Shown here piece after piece: positions 45,202 through 54,701 of a DNA stretch of 64,000 bases. Position 1 is the stretch's first letter; each line of letters opens with the position of its first letter. Below the pieces are notes generated by a model that saw only the letters and a program-made list of their open reading frames with translations, searched no databases and was not told where the DNA came from. The stretch lies in contig NZ_CP040812.1 in assembly GCF_006159205.1 (NCBI RefSeq), positions 1,798,001 to 1,862,000 on the forward strand, in the 5' to 3' direction. This DNA is from Antarcticibacterium flavum (GTDB lineage: Bacteria; Bacteroidota; Bacteroidia; Flavobacteriales; Flavobacteriaceae). Made by a program: the position numbers and the translations under genes.

Positions 45202-46800
45202 TTATCTTCGGTTGCGTTCATCTTTTTCCACGATTAGCTCCTCGTCGCTTAACTCGAATTTCTCCTGTTGCGGCAATTCCCGTTCGTTATCTTCAGCTCC
45301 GTGGGTTAATCTCTTAAGTGGTTTCAGCATTATCAAAACAATAGAAGCAAAGGCTACAGTAAAAATTGTAATCCCTGCAAAAATCGCAATATCCCCGGCT
45401 TCACTTGCAAACTCTCCCAGGGTACCGGCAACCTTATTCCCCAGCCCGGTAGCGGCAAAGTACACCCCCATCATAAGGGAAGCGTATTTAACCGGCGCCA
45501 ATTTGGTAATGAATGAAAGTGCCACGGGAGAAGAACATAGTTCCCCAATGGTATGTAATAAATATGCCAGTACAAGCCAGTACATAGCTGATGCTCCCTG
45601 GGCTTCGAATTCCATTGCCGCAAATACCATGAACACAAATCCAAGGCCCATTATAATAACACCTGTGGCCATCTTGAAAATAGAAGAAGCCTCCTTGCTT
45701 TTAAGTTTTCTCCTTGCCCAGAAATTGGCAACCAATACCCCAAACATTATTATGAAGAGCGCATTTAGTGACTGGAACCAGGAAGCCGGAACTTCAGCTC
45801 CAATTCCAAATGGGAGTTCAAAGGGAATACTCCTGTCTGTCTTATCCATCGCATAAATGTTCATAAGACCACCGGCCTGCTCAAATGCACCCCAGAATAC
45901 GATCACCAGGATAAAGGAAAGCAGCATCACCACGTACCTGTCCTTCATTATTTGACTTGTAAGGTCTTTGTAAACCATCATCATCATTGCCACCACGAGG
46001 GTTAAGAAGATGAACAATAATCCATATGCTATTCCCATAGTGTACATTCCAAACAGCGATGCTGCAAGCAGAACAAGGGTAACAGTAAGCTGAAGCGGGG
46101 AGCTAAACAAATCGCTGAAAAGGCTGCCAAGGGATGCACCCTCATCGCGTTCTACTTTTGAAAGCAGGTTACCCACATTGGTAAGGTATTTTTGGCCCCA
46201 GAGGTAAACGATCAATCCAAATGCCATCGCGATCCCGGCAAGACCAAAACCATAATGCCATCCATAAACTTCACCAACCGTACCTACGATCAAGCTTGAA
46301 AGAAAGGCGCCAAGATTAATTCCAATATAAAATATGGTAAATCCTTTATCTCTTCTTATGTCCCCTTCACGGTAAAGTCCACCTACCATAGTAGAAATGT
46401 TAGGCTTCAAAAGCCCTACCCCTGCTATGATCCCGGCAAGACCTGTATAAAAGGCCCACATTTCCTCTACTGCCAGGATCCCGTGACCAATTACCAGGAT
46501 GATCCCCCCAATGAGTACTGCCTTTTTCTGGCCAAAAACCTTATCTGCCAGGATACCGCCGGGAATGGAAACCACGTAAACAAGCATGGTATACCATCCA
46601 TAAAGGGCGAGCGCTTCTCCCTGGGTCCAGCCCAGTCCTGCATTGCCTTCTGTTGTGGCACTTACAAGATAGAGTACGAGAATGGCCCGCATCCCGTAGT
46701 AGGAAAAACGTTCCCACATCTCTGTGAAGAACAGAACGTATAACCCCATAGGGTGCCCAAATAATTCTTTTTGATCAACTGGAGGTGCTGTATTAGCCAT
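45202..46800 (-). CDS. Peptide:H+ symporter (POT/PTR family)
   Basis: A 532-residue inner-membrane carrier for di- and tripeptides with 12-14 helices. The proton-coupling ExxER motif is visible near the start (FFTEMWERFSYYGMR). Helix 4-5 signatures GLLKPNISTMVG and FTIFYIGINLGAFLSS are also present. A late MYWLVLAYLLHTIGELCSSPVALS contains the conserved Glu of helix 10. The C-terminus is charged. It lies 24 bases downstream of the dipeptidyl peptidase gene in the same direction, so released dipeptides may be taken up by the product of the same transcript. Confidence 0.95.
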   Translation of the reverse strand: MANTAPPVDQKELFGHPMGLYVLFFTEMWERFSYYGMRAILVLYLVSATTEGNAGLGWTQGEALALYGWYTMLVYVVSIPGGILADKVFGQKKAVLIGGIILVIGHGILAVEEMWAFYTGLAGIIAGVGLLKPNISTMVGGLYREGDIRRDKGFTIFYIGINLGAFLSSLIVGTVGEVYGWHYGFGLAGIAMAFGLIVYLWGQKYLTNVGNLLSKVERDEGASLGSLFSDLFSSPLQLTVTLVLLAASLFGMYTMGIAYGLLFIFLTLVVAMMMMVYKDLTSQIMKDRYVVMLLSFILVIVFWGAFEQAGGLMNIYAMDKTDRSIPFELPFGIGAEVPASWFQSLNALFIIMFGVLVANFWARRKLKSKEASSIFKMATGVIIMGLGFVFMVFAAMEFEAQGASAMYWLVLAYLLHTIGELCSSPVALSFITKLAPVKYASLMMGVYFAATGLGNKVAGTLGEFASEAGDIAIFAGITIFTVAFASIVLIMLKPLKRLTHGAEDNERELPQQEKFELSDEELIVEKDERNRR

Positions 46801-46824
46801 TATATATCTTTTAGGGTAAGGTTG

Positions 46825-48996
46825 TTATAATTTTTCTTTGATGAAATTCGTCATTTTAGTGTACAGGTGCAGCCTGGTATTCCCGCCATAGATCCCGTGG
46901 TTCTTATCTGGATATATCGCCCAGTCAAATTGTTTGTTTGCCTGCACTAAAGCTTCAATAAGCCTCATAGTATTTTGCACATGCACATTATCATCTGCAC
47001 TACCGTGAACCAGCAAATAATCTCCTTTAAGTTTTTCCACGTGATTAATAGGGGAATTCTCATCATAACCAGATGGATTTTCCTGTGGGGTAGTCATATA
47101 TCTTTCAGTATAGATAGTATCATAGAACCTCCAGCTGGTTACCGGGGCAACTGCTATAGCCAGGGAAAAGACCTCATTGCCTTTAAGAATGGCATTGGTA
47201 GACATAAAACCGCCATAGCTCCATCCCCATATTCCTATACGGTCCTCATCTATATAATCATAAGAGGCAAATTTCTTTGCAGCCGCGATCTGGTCTTCGA
47301 GTTCAAATTTCCCAAGTTCCTTCTGGGTCACTTTTTTAAAGGCAGCTCCTTTATATCCTGTACCCCGCCCATCCACTGTTGCGATGATATAACCTTCATT
47401 GGCCAGCAACTGGTACCAGTAGTCATTAGAATTAAAATAAGTATTGGAAACAGATTGCGATCCAGGGCCGGAGTACTGGAACATCAACAGCGGATATTTC
47501 TTGTTCTCATCAAAATCGGCAGGTTTGATCATCCACATGTTCAGCTCATTCCCATTGATCTCTATTGTAGAAAGCTCCTTCGGGGAGAAACCGTATGCTT
47601 CAGACTTCTGAAGTAGTTTTTTGTTATCTTTGATCTCCCTTACCACTTTTCCATTCTTTGCATCCCTTAAGGTATACTCTGCAGGGGTCTCAGTATTGCT
47701 GAAGGTGTTGATGAAGTAGGTGAAATCTGCACTAAAATCGGCACTATTAGTTCCTTCCCTATCTGTAAGTCTTGTTTTGTTCTTCCCGTTGGTTCGTATG
47801 GAATATACATCGCGGTTCACACTTCCGTTTTCTGTGCTTTGGTAGTAAATGGTATTCCTGCCTTCATTGAAACCGTAATAACGTGTAACTTCCCAATCTC
47901 CTTGGGTTATTTGATTAAGCAGCTTTCCGTTTTTATTGTAGTGGTATATGTGATTGTAACCATCCTGCTCACTGGTCCAGATGAAGCTGTTATCCTTCAG
48001 GAAGGTGAGATTATCGGTTATATCAACATAGGCTTCATCGGTTTCATTGAGAACAACCCTTGCCTCATTGGTCCTTGCATTCACAAAAATAAGGTCCAGG
48101 TTGTTCTGGTGGCGGTTCATCACCTGCACGCTTAGAATTTCAGGATCATTGGTCCACTTAATACGTGGAATATAGAAATCCTGGTAATCCCCAAGGTTGA
48201 TCTCAGTGGTATTACCCTCTTGCAAATGGTATAAATGGAGGGAAACTATTGCATTTTCCTCCCCTGCCTTTGGATATTTAAAAGTGGAGGCTCCGGGATA
48301 TAGTTCTTCCCCGTAGAGATCCATAGAAAATTCCTGCACGTTGATCTCATCAAATTTGATATAGGCAAGGTGATCTCCTGTTGCATTCCATTGAAATGCA
48401 CGCACAAACCCGAATTCCTCTTCATATACCCAGTCTGTGATCCCGTTAATGATCTCGTTCTTCTTCCCATCTGCAGTTACCTGGCTTTCTGCCCCGGTCG
48501 CAAGGTCCTTAATAAAAATATTGTTCTCGTGTACAAAGGCTACTTTTGAAGCATCTGGAGAAAAAGTGGGCTCCTGTATCTTTTTATCGCTCACCTTTGT
48601 AAGTGATCCCGATTTCACATCATATACATAATAGATCCCCCGGGAGGATCTCCTGAAAATTTGTTCGCTCTCTGTTCCCAGCAGGATCTTATTCTCATTA
48701 TCACTTAGCTCATAGGAACCAAATCGAGCGATATCATCCAATTTTTCACTATCAACAAGGCTTCTTTTTTTGGAACCGCTCTTGTAATCGTACACATCAA
48801 TACTGGTTGAACCTTGTTCGCGGTTTTGGTTAAGGACAATATATTCTGTCCCGTTATTGAGCGAACGAAGCGACTCCAGCCTCTCCTGGCTAAAGGTTCC
48901 GTTCCAAATCTCTTCAAGGGTGATCTCTTTTTCCTGGGCGTAAACCGCAGAAGTACCTGCCAAAAGAAAGGCAAGCAGCATATTCGATAATCTCAT
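46825..48996 (-). CDS. Dipeptidyl peptidase IV-type serine peptidase (S9)
   Basis: A 723-residue exported peptidase that removes N-terminal dipeptides, typically after Pro or Ala. It has a signal peptide (MLLAFLLAGTSAVYAQ), a DPPIV-type beta-propeller (about 90-460, including TDWVYEEEFGF with the paired Glu that hold the substrate N-terminus), and the alpha/beta hydrolase domain. The nucleophile is Ser 593 in GWSYGGFM, the acid is the Asp of VHGSADDNVH, and the base is the His of DKNHGIYG. It is the first gene of the pair with the POT transporter. Confidence 0.96.
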   Translation of the reverse strand: MRLSNMLLAFLLAGTSAVYAQEKEITLEEIWNGTFSQERLESLRSLNNGTEYIVLNQNREQGSTSIDVYDYKSGSKKRSLVDSEKLDDIARFGSYELSDNENKILLGTESEQIFRRSSRGIYYVYDVKSGSLTKVSDKKIQEPTFSPDASKVAFVHENNIFIKDLATGAESQVTADGKKNEIINGITDWVYEEEFGFVRAFQWNATGDHLAYIKFDEINVQEFSMDLYGEELYPGASTFKYPKAGEENAIVSLHLYHLQEGNTTEINLGDYQDFYIPRIKWTNDPEILSVQVMNRHQNNLDLIFVNARTNEARVVLNETDEAYVDITDNLTFLKDNSFIWTSEQDGYNHIYHYNKNGKLLNQITQGDWEVTRYYGFNEGRNTIYYQSTENGSVNRDVYSIRTNGKNKTRLTDREGTNSADFSADFTYFINTFSNTETPAEYTLRDAKNGKVVREIKDNKKLLQKSEAYGFSPKELSTIEINGNELNMWMIKPADFDENKKYPLLMFQYSGPGSQSVSNTYFNSNDYWYQLLANEGYIIATVDGRGTGYKGAAFKKVTQKELGKFELEDQIAAAKKFASYDYIDEDRIGIWGWSYGGFMSTNAILKGNEVFSLAIAVAPVTSWRFYDTIYTERYMTTPQENPSGYDENSPINHVEKLKGDYLLVHGSADDNVHVQNTMRLIEALVQANKQFDWAIYPDKNHGIYGGNTRLHLYTKMTNFIKEKL

Positions 48997-49141
48997 AAAT
49001 TGCAGAAATATTTTTGTAGGCCAAGTTTACTAAAAATTCGGCAAAAAACCGGCCTTGCCTGTGTTAAATCCTAACATTATGTTAACGTTTACCTTCCGGA
49101 AATATTGGGAAGGAAAAGAATAACTTCAAATCCTCCTGCTT

Positions 49142-49173
49142 TTTCAGGATTAAAGGCAGTAATTGTATCTTTG
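49142..49173 (+). promoter_or_regulatory. Candidate promoter for the HMG-CoA reductase gene
   Basis: TATCTTTG at 49166-49173 is an exact -7 box, with TTTC at 49142-49145 about 20 bases upstream (one mismatch to TTTG). It lies 22 bases before the ATG at 49195 and supports that start over an upstream in-frame start at 49105. Confidence 0.5.
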
Positions 49174-49194
49174 GCCTCTCAATTAATTATAGAA

Positions 49195-50511
49195 ATGATC
49201 AAACCCGTTACAGGATTTTCCAAACTTAGTAAGGAAGAAAAAATAGCCTGGTTATCAAAAACATACCTTAAGGACTCCCCACTTTCAGAAGATATCCTTC
49301 GCCAATACTGGAATGCAGATACGCGATTGCAGCAGCTTCACGAAGAGTTTACAGAGAATACATTAAGCAATTTCTACCTGCCGTTTGGCATCGCACCAAA
49401 TTTTGAGATCAATGGGAAGCTTTATGCAATTCCCATGGCCATAGAGGAAAGTTCTGTGATCGCGGCTGCCAGTAAAGCTGCAAAATTTTGGGGCACCCGT
49501 GGCGGCTTCAAGGTGCAGGTGCTTAATACCACCAAGGTTGGCCAGGTGCATTTCCTTTTTAAGGGGGACACTGCAAAACTGCAGACTTTCTTCAGGCAGG
49601 TAAAACCTATGCTCCTGGAGGGAGTGGCAGGGATCACCCGGAATATGGAAAAACGTGGTGGAGGGGTATTGGACATAGAGCTAAGGGATAAAACCAGTCT
49701 TGTTCCTCATTACCACCAGCTGCACTGCAAGTTTGAGACGAAAGATTCTATGGGAGCCAATTTCATCAACTCCTGTCTCGAGAGGTTTGCCGAGATCTTT
49801 AAAAGTGCTGCGGAAGGTTTTGAGGATTTTAATGAAGAGGAGAAACATCCTGAGGTTATAATGAGCATCCTCTCCAATTTTGTTCCTGAATGTCTTGTAA
49901 GAGCTGAAGTTTCCTGCCCTGTTGAAGATTTGGATGAAGACAACAGCTATGACCCCAATTCCTTTGCTGAAAAATTTATCACGGCCGTCAGGATAGCCGA
50001 AGTGGAGCCATACCGTGCCGTTACCCATAATAAAGGAATTATGAACGGGATCGATGCCGTGGTGCTGGCTACAGGAAATGACTTCAGGGCAGTAGAAGCC
50101 GGCATTCACGCCTATGCCTCAAGGGACGGGCAGTATAAAAGTTTAACTCACGCAAGCGTGAAAGACGGCATCTTCAAATTCTGGATGGAGATCCCACTGG
50201 CAGTAGGTACCGTGGGCGGACTCACCAATCTACATCCGCTGGTAAAGGTGGCGCTGGAGATCCTTCAAAAACCAACTGCCCCTCAATTGATGGAGATCAT
50301 CGCTGTGGCCGGCCTGGCGCAGAATTTTGCAGCCCTAAGATCCCTTGTGACCACAGGGATACAGCAGGGACATATGAAAATGCATCTTATGAATATTTTA
50401 AATCAGCAAAACGCCACTGCGGGAGAGAAAGAGGAATTGATCAATTATTTTAAGCATCATACCGTCACCCATAGCGGGGTGGTGGAACAACTGGAAAAAC
50501 TTCGCCAATGA
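49195..50511 (+). CDS. mvaA: Hydroxymethylglutaryl-CoA reductase, class II
   Basis: Interconverts HMG-CoA and mevalonate. The 438-residue protein from ATG 49195 begins IKPVTGFSKLSKEEKIAWL. It shows IPMAIEESSVIAAASKAAKFW (catalytic Glu), DSMGANFINSCLE, TGNDFRAVEAG, VGTVGGLTNLHP and the C-terminal catalytic His in TVTHSGVVEQL. This is the class often named degradative. Next to a GHMP kinase in a flavobacterium it more likely feeds isoprenoid synthesis through mevalonate. Its stop overlaps the kinase start by four bases. Confidence 0.95.
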   Translation: MIKPVTGFSKLSKEEKIAWLSKTYLKDSPLSEDILRQYWNADTRLQQLHEEFTENTLSNFYLPFGIAPNFEINGKLYAIPMAIEESSVIAAASKAAKFWGTRGGFKVQVLNTTKVGQVHFLFKGDTAKLQTFFRQVKPMLLEGVAGITRNMEKRGGGVLDIELRDKTSLVPHYHQLHCKFETKDSMGANFINSCLERFAEIFKSAAEGFEDFNEEEKHPEVIMSILSNFVPECLVRAEVSCPVEDLDEDNSYDPNSFAEKFITAVRIAEVEPYRAVTHNKGIMNGIDAVVLATGNDFRAVEAGIHAYASRDGQYKSLTHASVKDGIFKFWMEIPLAVGTVGGLTNLHPLVKVALEILQKPTAPQLMEIIAVAGLAQNFAALRSLVTTGIQQGHMKMHLMNILNQQNATAGEKEELINYFKHHTVTHSGVVEQLEKLRQ

Positions 50512-51437
50512 GCCAAAAGTTCTACAGCAGGGGAAAGCTATTATTAACCGGGGAATATCTTGTGCTGGATGGGACACTTTCCCTTGCCATACCAACAAAA
50601 TTTGGACAATCTTTAGAAGTAACTCCTGCTGAAGGAGAGTTCACCACCTGGAAAGCCTTTAATAAAGATGGAGAAACATGGTTTGAAAGCAGGCTAAGTT
50701 TCGACGGAACCGACTTCCGGGCAGAAGAAACAACAGCCGATCCCACACAAACCGGGCTTACAAATAAACTCCTGGAGATCCTTACCGAAGCTCATAAGCT
50801 CAATCCGCAACTCTTCAGAGACCAGCAGGCTTACAAAGTCGTCACCCAACTGGAATTCGATCGACAATGGGGCCTGGGAAGCTCTTCCACCCTAATAAAC
50901 AACATAGCCCAATGGTTTAAGATCGATGCATACCAACTGCTGGAAAAGACATTTGGAGGCAGCGGTTATGACATCGCAGCCGCAGCGGCAGAAGGCCCAA
51001 TCACCTATGAACTTCAGGGAAATGGCCGGAATGTGCTAAATGTGCAATTCGACCCTCCATTCAAAGACCGTCTTTTTTTCGTTTACCTTAATCAAAAGCA
51101 AAACAGCCGGTCTTCTATTGCACACTACAGGCAACAGCCCAGGGAGAATATCCAGGGAGCAGTTTCAAAGGCCTCCGGACTTACCGCTTCTATCATTTCC
51201 TGTGATAATTTGTCAGAATTCAATCTGCTGCTTAACATCCACGAAACCCTTATCTCGGGCATTATCAATACTCCAAAAATCAAAACCCAACTCTTCCCCG
51301 ATTTCTCCGGAAGCATCAAAAGCCTCGGCGGCTGGGGTGGGGATTTTATACTTGCCACCGGCGGCGAGGAGGAAAAGGATTATTTTAGGAAGAAGGGGTA
51401 TGGAGTGATCTTGGGTTATGAGGAGATGGTGGGGTAG
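50508..51437 (+). CDS. GHMP kinase, GYDIA family
   Basis: A 309-residue small-molecule kinase. The N-terminus RGKLLLTGEYLVLDG is the family's first motif, WGLGSSSTLI (residues 121-130) is the ATP phosphate loop, and GGSGYDIAAAA (150-160) is the signature of the Bacteroidota GYDIA group. A late GGWGGDFILATGG replaces the third GHMP motif. It overlaps the HMG-CoA reductase gene by four bases, which points to phosphorylation of mevalonate or phosphomevalonate. The exact substrate cannot be decided from the sequence. Confidence 0.92.
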   Translation: MSQKFYSRGKLLLTGEYLVLDGTLSLAIPTKFGQSLEVTPAEGEFTTWKAFNKDGETWFESRLSFDGTDFRAEETTADPTQTGLTNKLLEILTEAHKLNPQLFRDQQAYKVVTQLEFDRQWGLGSSSTLINNIAQWFKIDAYQLLEKTFGGSGYDIAAAAAEGPITYELQGNGRNVLNVQFDPPFKDRLFFVYLNQKQNSRSSIAHYRQQPRENIQGAVSKASGLTASIISCDNLSEFNLLLNIHETLISGIINTPKIKTQLFPDFSGSIKSLGGWGGDFILATGGEEEKDYFRKKGYGVILGYEEMVG

Positions 51438-51477
51438 GTATTGAGAGGAAATTTAGAGTCCAATCTTCTATACTACT

Positions 51478-51518
51478 CTTTTTCCGCTTTGCCCCGCCCT
51501 AAAGGGTGGCGGAAAAAG
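51478..51518 (+). repeat. 41-bp palindrome, copy left of the DUF559 gene
   Basis: CTTTTTCCGC...GCGGAAAAAG with GCCCCGCCC/AAAGGGTGG inside. It forms an imperfect stem-loop with perfect 10-bp ends. Confidence 0.9.
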
Positions 51519-51532
51519 TATGGGAACTTTAA

Positions 51533-51931
51533 TTATTCATTTGCAGAGGAAATAAGTTTTCTCTTGATTATATCAATGACTGCTTCAAGGTCGTTTAGGA
51601 TTTCTAGATTAGTAAATCGTATTATTTCAAGATCCTGAAATTTTAATATTTCACTTCTCTCAGAATCCTGTTGTTTTTGCTCCTCATTATTGTGGTAATC
51701 ACCATCAATTTCAATTATTAATTTACTGTGATGACAATAGAAATCAGCTATAAAAAAATGAATCGGATGTTGTCTTCTAAATTTTTTCCCGAGCTGATTA
51801 TCTTTGATTCTTTCCCATAGCAGTGACTCAGGAACTGTCATTTTCTGTCTTAAAATCTCTGCAAGCCGAAAATTCTCAGAAGGAGCACCTTTATGCATAC
51901 TATTGTCCCGATAAGGATGATCTTTTTTCAT
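51533..51931 (-). CDS. DUF559 (Vsr-like) nuclease-domain protein
   Basis: A 132-residue protein of the DUF559 family, related to very-short-patch-repair endonucleases. The core runs from ILRQKMTVPESLLWERIKDN through KKFRRQHPI to ADFYCHHSKLIIEIDGDYHN, then EILKFQDLEIIRFTN. The likely metal/active residues are the Glu of PESLLW, the Asp of IADFYC and the Glu-Asp of IEIDG, the PD-(D/E)XK-like arrangement of the family. No signal peptide. It stands alone between two direct copies of the 41-bp palindrome (51478-51518 and 51994-52034). The target is unknown. Confidence 0.9.
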   Translation of the reverse strand: MKKDHPYRDNSMHKGAPSENFRLAEILRQKMTVPESLLWERIKDNQLGKKFRRQHPIHFFIADFYCHHSKLIIEIDGDYHNNEEQKQQDSERSEILKFQDLEIIRFTNLEILNDLEAVIDIIKRKLISSANE

Positions 51932-51993
51932 AAAAGTGGAATATATAATTTCATAACTGCTTATATGGATAAAAGAAGAATGTACTTCAATCT

Positions 51994-52098
51994 CTTTTTC
52001 CGCTCTGCCCCGTCCTAAAGAGTGGCGGAAAAAGTTTTGACACTACAATACTCTCATTTTAATTGCCTCCCTTTAGGGCCGGGGCAAGGAATTAAAAT
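51994..52098 (+). repeat. Composite palindromic cassette, copy 1
   Basis: 41-bp palindrome at 51994-52034, a 21-bp link, then a 43-bp stem-loop at 52056-52098 with ATTTTAATT and AATTAAAAT ends around CCTTTAGGGCCGGGGCAA. Confidence 0.9.
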
Positions 52099-52189
52099 GC
52101 AAAGGATTTTCAATATAAGGAAGAAATTTGAAAAGACTAAGAACTCTTTATCTCCCTTTGCAGGTTTGTTAGACATTGTACTCCAATCT

Positions 52190-52295
52190 CTTTTCCCGCT
52201 TTGCTCCTGCATAAAGGGTGGCGGAAAAAGTTTTAATACTACAATTCTTCTTATTTTAATTCCCTCCCTTTAGGGCCGGGGCAAGGAATTAAAAT
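52190..52295 (+). repeat. Composite palindromic cassette, copy 2
   Basis: Same order and spacing as copy 1: 41-bp palindrome at 52190-52230 and a 43-bp stem-loop at 52253-52295, with only scattered base differences. Confidence 0.9.
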
Positions 52296-52320
52296 TACAC
52301 GATTATCTATTAATAACAAA

Positions 52321-52348
52321 AACCCCCGCTGTTCTCACAGCGGGGGCT
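52321..52348 (-). terminator. Terminator of the PpiD-type chaperone gene
   Basis: CCCCCGCTG / CAGCGGGGG hairpin followed on the minus strand by TTTTTG, 22 bases after the stop codon. Confidence 0.88.
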
Positions 52349-52369
52349 TAAGTTATTTTCTAAAGAGGA

Positions 52370-54442
52370 CTAATAGAAATTGGCTCTATTATCTTCGATT
52401 TCTGCTTTTTCTCTTAGGGCATTGAAGATTCTATCTTCAACTCCCTGTCTTCTTTGCATGGTTTGCTGGGTGGCGAAAGACCTGTAGGACTCCATAGCCG
52501 GAGCACTATTTTTTGCTGTTAACTCCACTACATATACCCCTCTGTTCCCTGCGATTGGCTGGCTAACCTGCCCGGCCTCAAGAGCGAAGGCTGCACCCAC
52601 TACTTTAGGCTCATTTCCTGCACCTGCGATAGTTGGGTTTTTAAGGTTTACAGCATTAGCAGACTCAACACTTGTATTATTGTTCTGCGCGATTTGCTGC
52701 AGGTCATTTCCACTTATCTTGTTTTTGATGACCTCTGCCTTTTTGTCTCTCATAAGGATTGGGGTCACTGTTGATGATGCATCCTCAGCACTCATCAATC
52801 CCTCTTTTTTCACTGCAGTTACCTGGGCAACAACATAACCTGTTGGCAATTCGAACCTGTTGATATCACCGGCTTTCACTTCATTGTCAAAGGCCCATTG
52901 TATAATTCTTCTTTGCTGTCCCACCCCAGGGATGTTCTCGTCTAAAGCTTTTACATCTTTTACTGTACGAATGTCATGATTTCCTTCTTTGGCAGCATCT
53001 GCAAAGCTGGTGTTTTTAGCATCCATTTCAAATCTTGTAACCTTTGTATAAAGGTCATTCAGTGACTGCTCAGACGGCTCGATCCTTCTTGCAAGCATGG
53101 CTATCTTAACCGCAGGCTTTTCTTCTGTTTTTTCCTTAATATTGATCACGTGATATCCAAAGTCGCTTTCTACCACTCCTACAGTACCGGCTGAATTTGA
53201 AAAAACGAATTCATCAAATGCAGGGATCATATCCCCCGGACGAAAATCTCCAAGATCCCCTCCCTGAGTAACCGAAGCCCTGTCTGCAGAAAATTCTGTT
53301 GCCAGGTCGGCAAACTTTTCTTTATCTCTTCTTACCACCTGCGCAAGGCTGTCGGCTAGTTGTTTAGCTTCTTCTTTTGTACGGGTAGCCCCTTCAGCAG
53401 TTGGAAGTCCTTCCCAGGTCACCATAATGTGGCTCGCGTTGGCAGAATCGGCCATTTGTCTTTTTTCCAGCATTTTGGTCACTCTCCAGTATCCGCCTTC
53501 CTTGTATGGTGCAGTAACCTCTCCTTCTTCGATATCGAAGATCGCAGCTGCATTATTACCGGTATATTGGTCTCTGAATACAAACCTGTCCTGGAATTCT
53601 ATATCTGAATTCTGGTTCACAAAGCTGGCAACATCGTTAGTGTTCCTGAATCCTTCCATGGCTCTTTCCAGTTCCTCTCTAACTTCAGCTTCATCACTGG
53701 CACTAGCCTCCTCCTGGAAGAAGATGTACTGGATATCACGTGCTTTTTCAGTTTGAAATCTTTTAGGATGTTTTTTCACATAGTTGCGAATATCATCTTT
53801 GGAAACCTCAACCTCACTGTCGGGTACAGTCGTATAAGGAACCTGTACAAAACGAATGTCGACATTGTCATTCTCCAGGCGGTAAGCCTGTTCTCCCTCA
53901 AGAAGGGTTGCACCTACTCCTGCCCTTACAAGGTTGTAGTATATATTTTCCCGGGCACTCTCTGCAATAGAATTCTCATAAGCAACCCATTGCTGGTATG
54001 CCTGTGGAGAAGTGGCCCTTAAATTGGCAACATATTCCTGCAGCCTGTTGTCATCAAACATTCCGGCCTCATTGGTGAAATTTGGGTTTTGACCAAGTTG
54101 TTGACGCAGGGCACGTCTCACCTGTGCCTCACCCACATCTATTCCCAGCTTATCAAACTCATCAAGAAGCATTACCTCACGAAGTTTCATTTCCCATACC
54201 TGGTTTACAGCCTGGGTAGTAGAGGCGTTTTGTCCCATATTTTGTTGATAGGCCTCAACCTGTCTTGCAAACTCTTCCCTGCTTATCTCCTCGCCATTCA
54301 CGGTTGCAACTACATTTTGGGACTTTTGCGAACTCATCCCCCCGTTACGAATCACATCGGCCAGTACGAATGAGAACAGGGCCAATGCAATAATAATAAT
54401 CAAGAAAACAGAACGTTGCCTAATTTTATTTAATACTGCCAT
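52370..54442 (-). CDS. PpiD-type periplasmic peptidyl-prolyl isomerase/chaperone
   Basis: A 690-residue membrane-anchored folding factor. It has a single N-terminal helix (SVFLIIIIALALFSFVLADVI) and a SurA-N-like chaperone region (EISREEFARQVEAYQQNMG onward). The parvulin domain lies around residues 333-428 (ASHIMVTWEGLP, FADLATEFSADRASVTQGGDLG, FGYHVINI), and a second degenerate parvulin-like part follows. It assists folding of exported and outer-membrane proteins. Its neighbours upstream are envelope genes (CNNM, LptC, TPR), separated by a 1.36-kb repeat-filled gap. Confidence 0.95.
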   Translation of the reverse strand: MAVLNKIRQRSVFLIIIIALALFSFVLADVIRNGGMSSQKSQNVVATVNGEEISREEFARQVEAYQQNMGQNASTTQAVNQVWEMKLREVMLLDEFDKLGIDVGEAQVRRALRQQLGQNPNFTNEAGMFDDNRLQEYVANLRATSPQAYQQWVAYENSIAESARENIYYNLVRAGVGATLLEGEQAYRLENDNVDIRFVQVPYTTVPDSEVEVSKDDIRNYVKKHPKRFQTEKARDIQYIFFQEEASASDEAEVREELERAMEGFRNTNDVASFVNQNSDIEFQDRFVFRDQYTGNNAAAIFDIEEGEVTAPYKEGGYWRVTKMLEKRQMADSANASHIMVTWEGLPTAEGATRTKEEAKQLADSLAQVVRRDKEKFADLATEFSADRASVTQGGDLGDFRPGDMIPAFDEFVFSNSAGTVGVVESDFGYHVINIKEKTEEKPAVKIAMLARRIEPSEQSLNDLYTKVTRFEMDAKNTSFADAAKEGNHDIRTVKDVKALDENIPGVGQQRRIIQWAFDNEVKAGDINRFELPTGYVVAQVTAVKKEGLMSAEDASSTVTPILMRDKKAEVIKNKISGNDLQQIAQNNNTSVESANAVNLKNPTIAGAGNEPKVVGAAFALEAGQVSQPIAGNRGVYVVELTAKNSAPAMESYRSFATQQTMQRRQGVEDRIFNALREKAEIEDNRANFY

Positions 54443-54701
54443 TTTTAGTTATTGTTTAATCTAATATAGTGGGCGAAAATAGTGTTTTTAGCCTAATTAT
54501 AAAACTTAATATTTGCAAATTATTAAGGAATAAGAGTTTTTGATACTTGTTTTCAGTCCGTATCCGGCAGAAGGTTTTCCCAGCCCCTTTAAAAGATGGC
54601 TGCAGGTACATTTTAGGAAAAAATATGATCTTATACTAAGGTCCCTCATCCGCCTCACACCCTTAATGCTTCTGCTTTTCATTAATCATTTAATAATCGA
54701 G

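Larger units (their letters stand above)
51932..52369. other. Intergenic region of duplicated palindromic cassettes
   Basis: 438 bases without a gene. It contains two copies of a 105-106 bp composite (51994-52098 and 52190-52295), each a 41-bp palindrome followed by an ATTTTAATT/AATTAAAAT hairpin, then the ppiD terminator. Confidence 0.8.

Noticed and set aside
49105..49194. Upstream start for HMG-CoA reductase
   Set aside because: A good promoter box (49166-49173) lies inside this extension, and the added residues do not resemble the family start.
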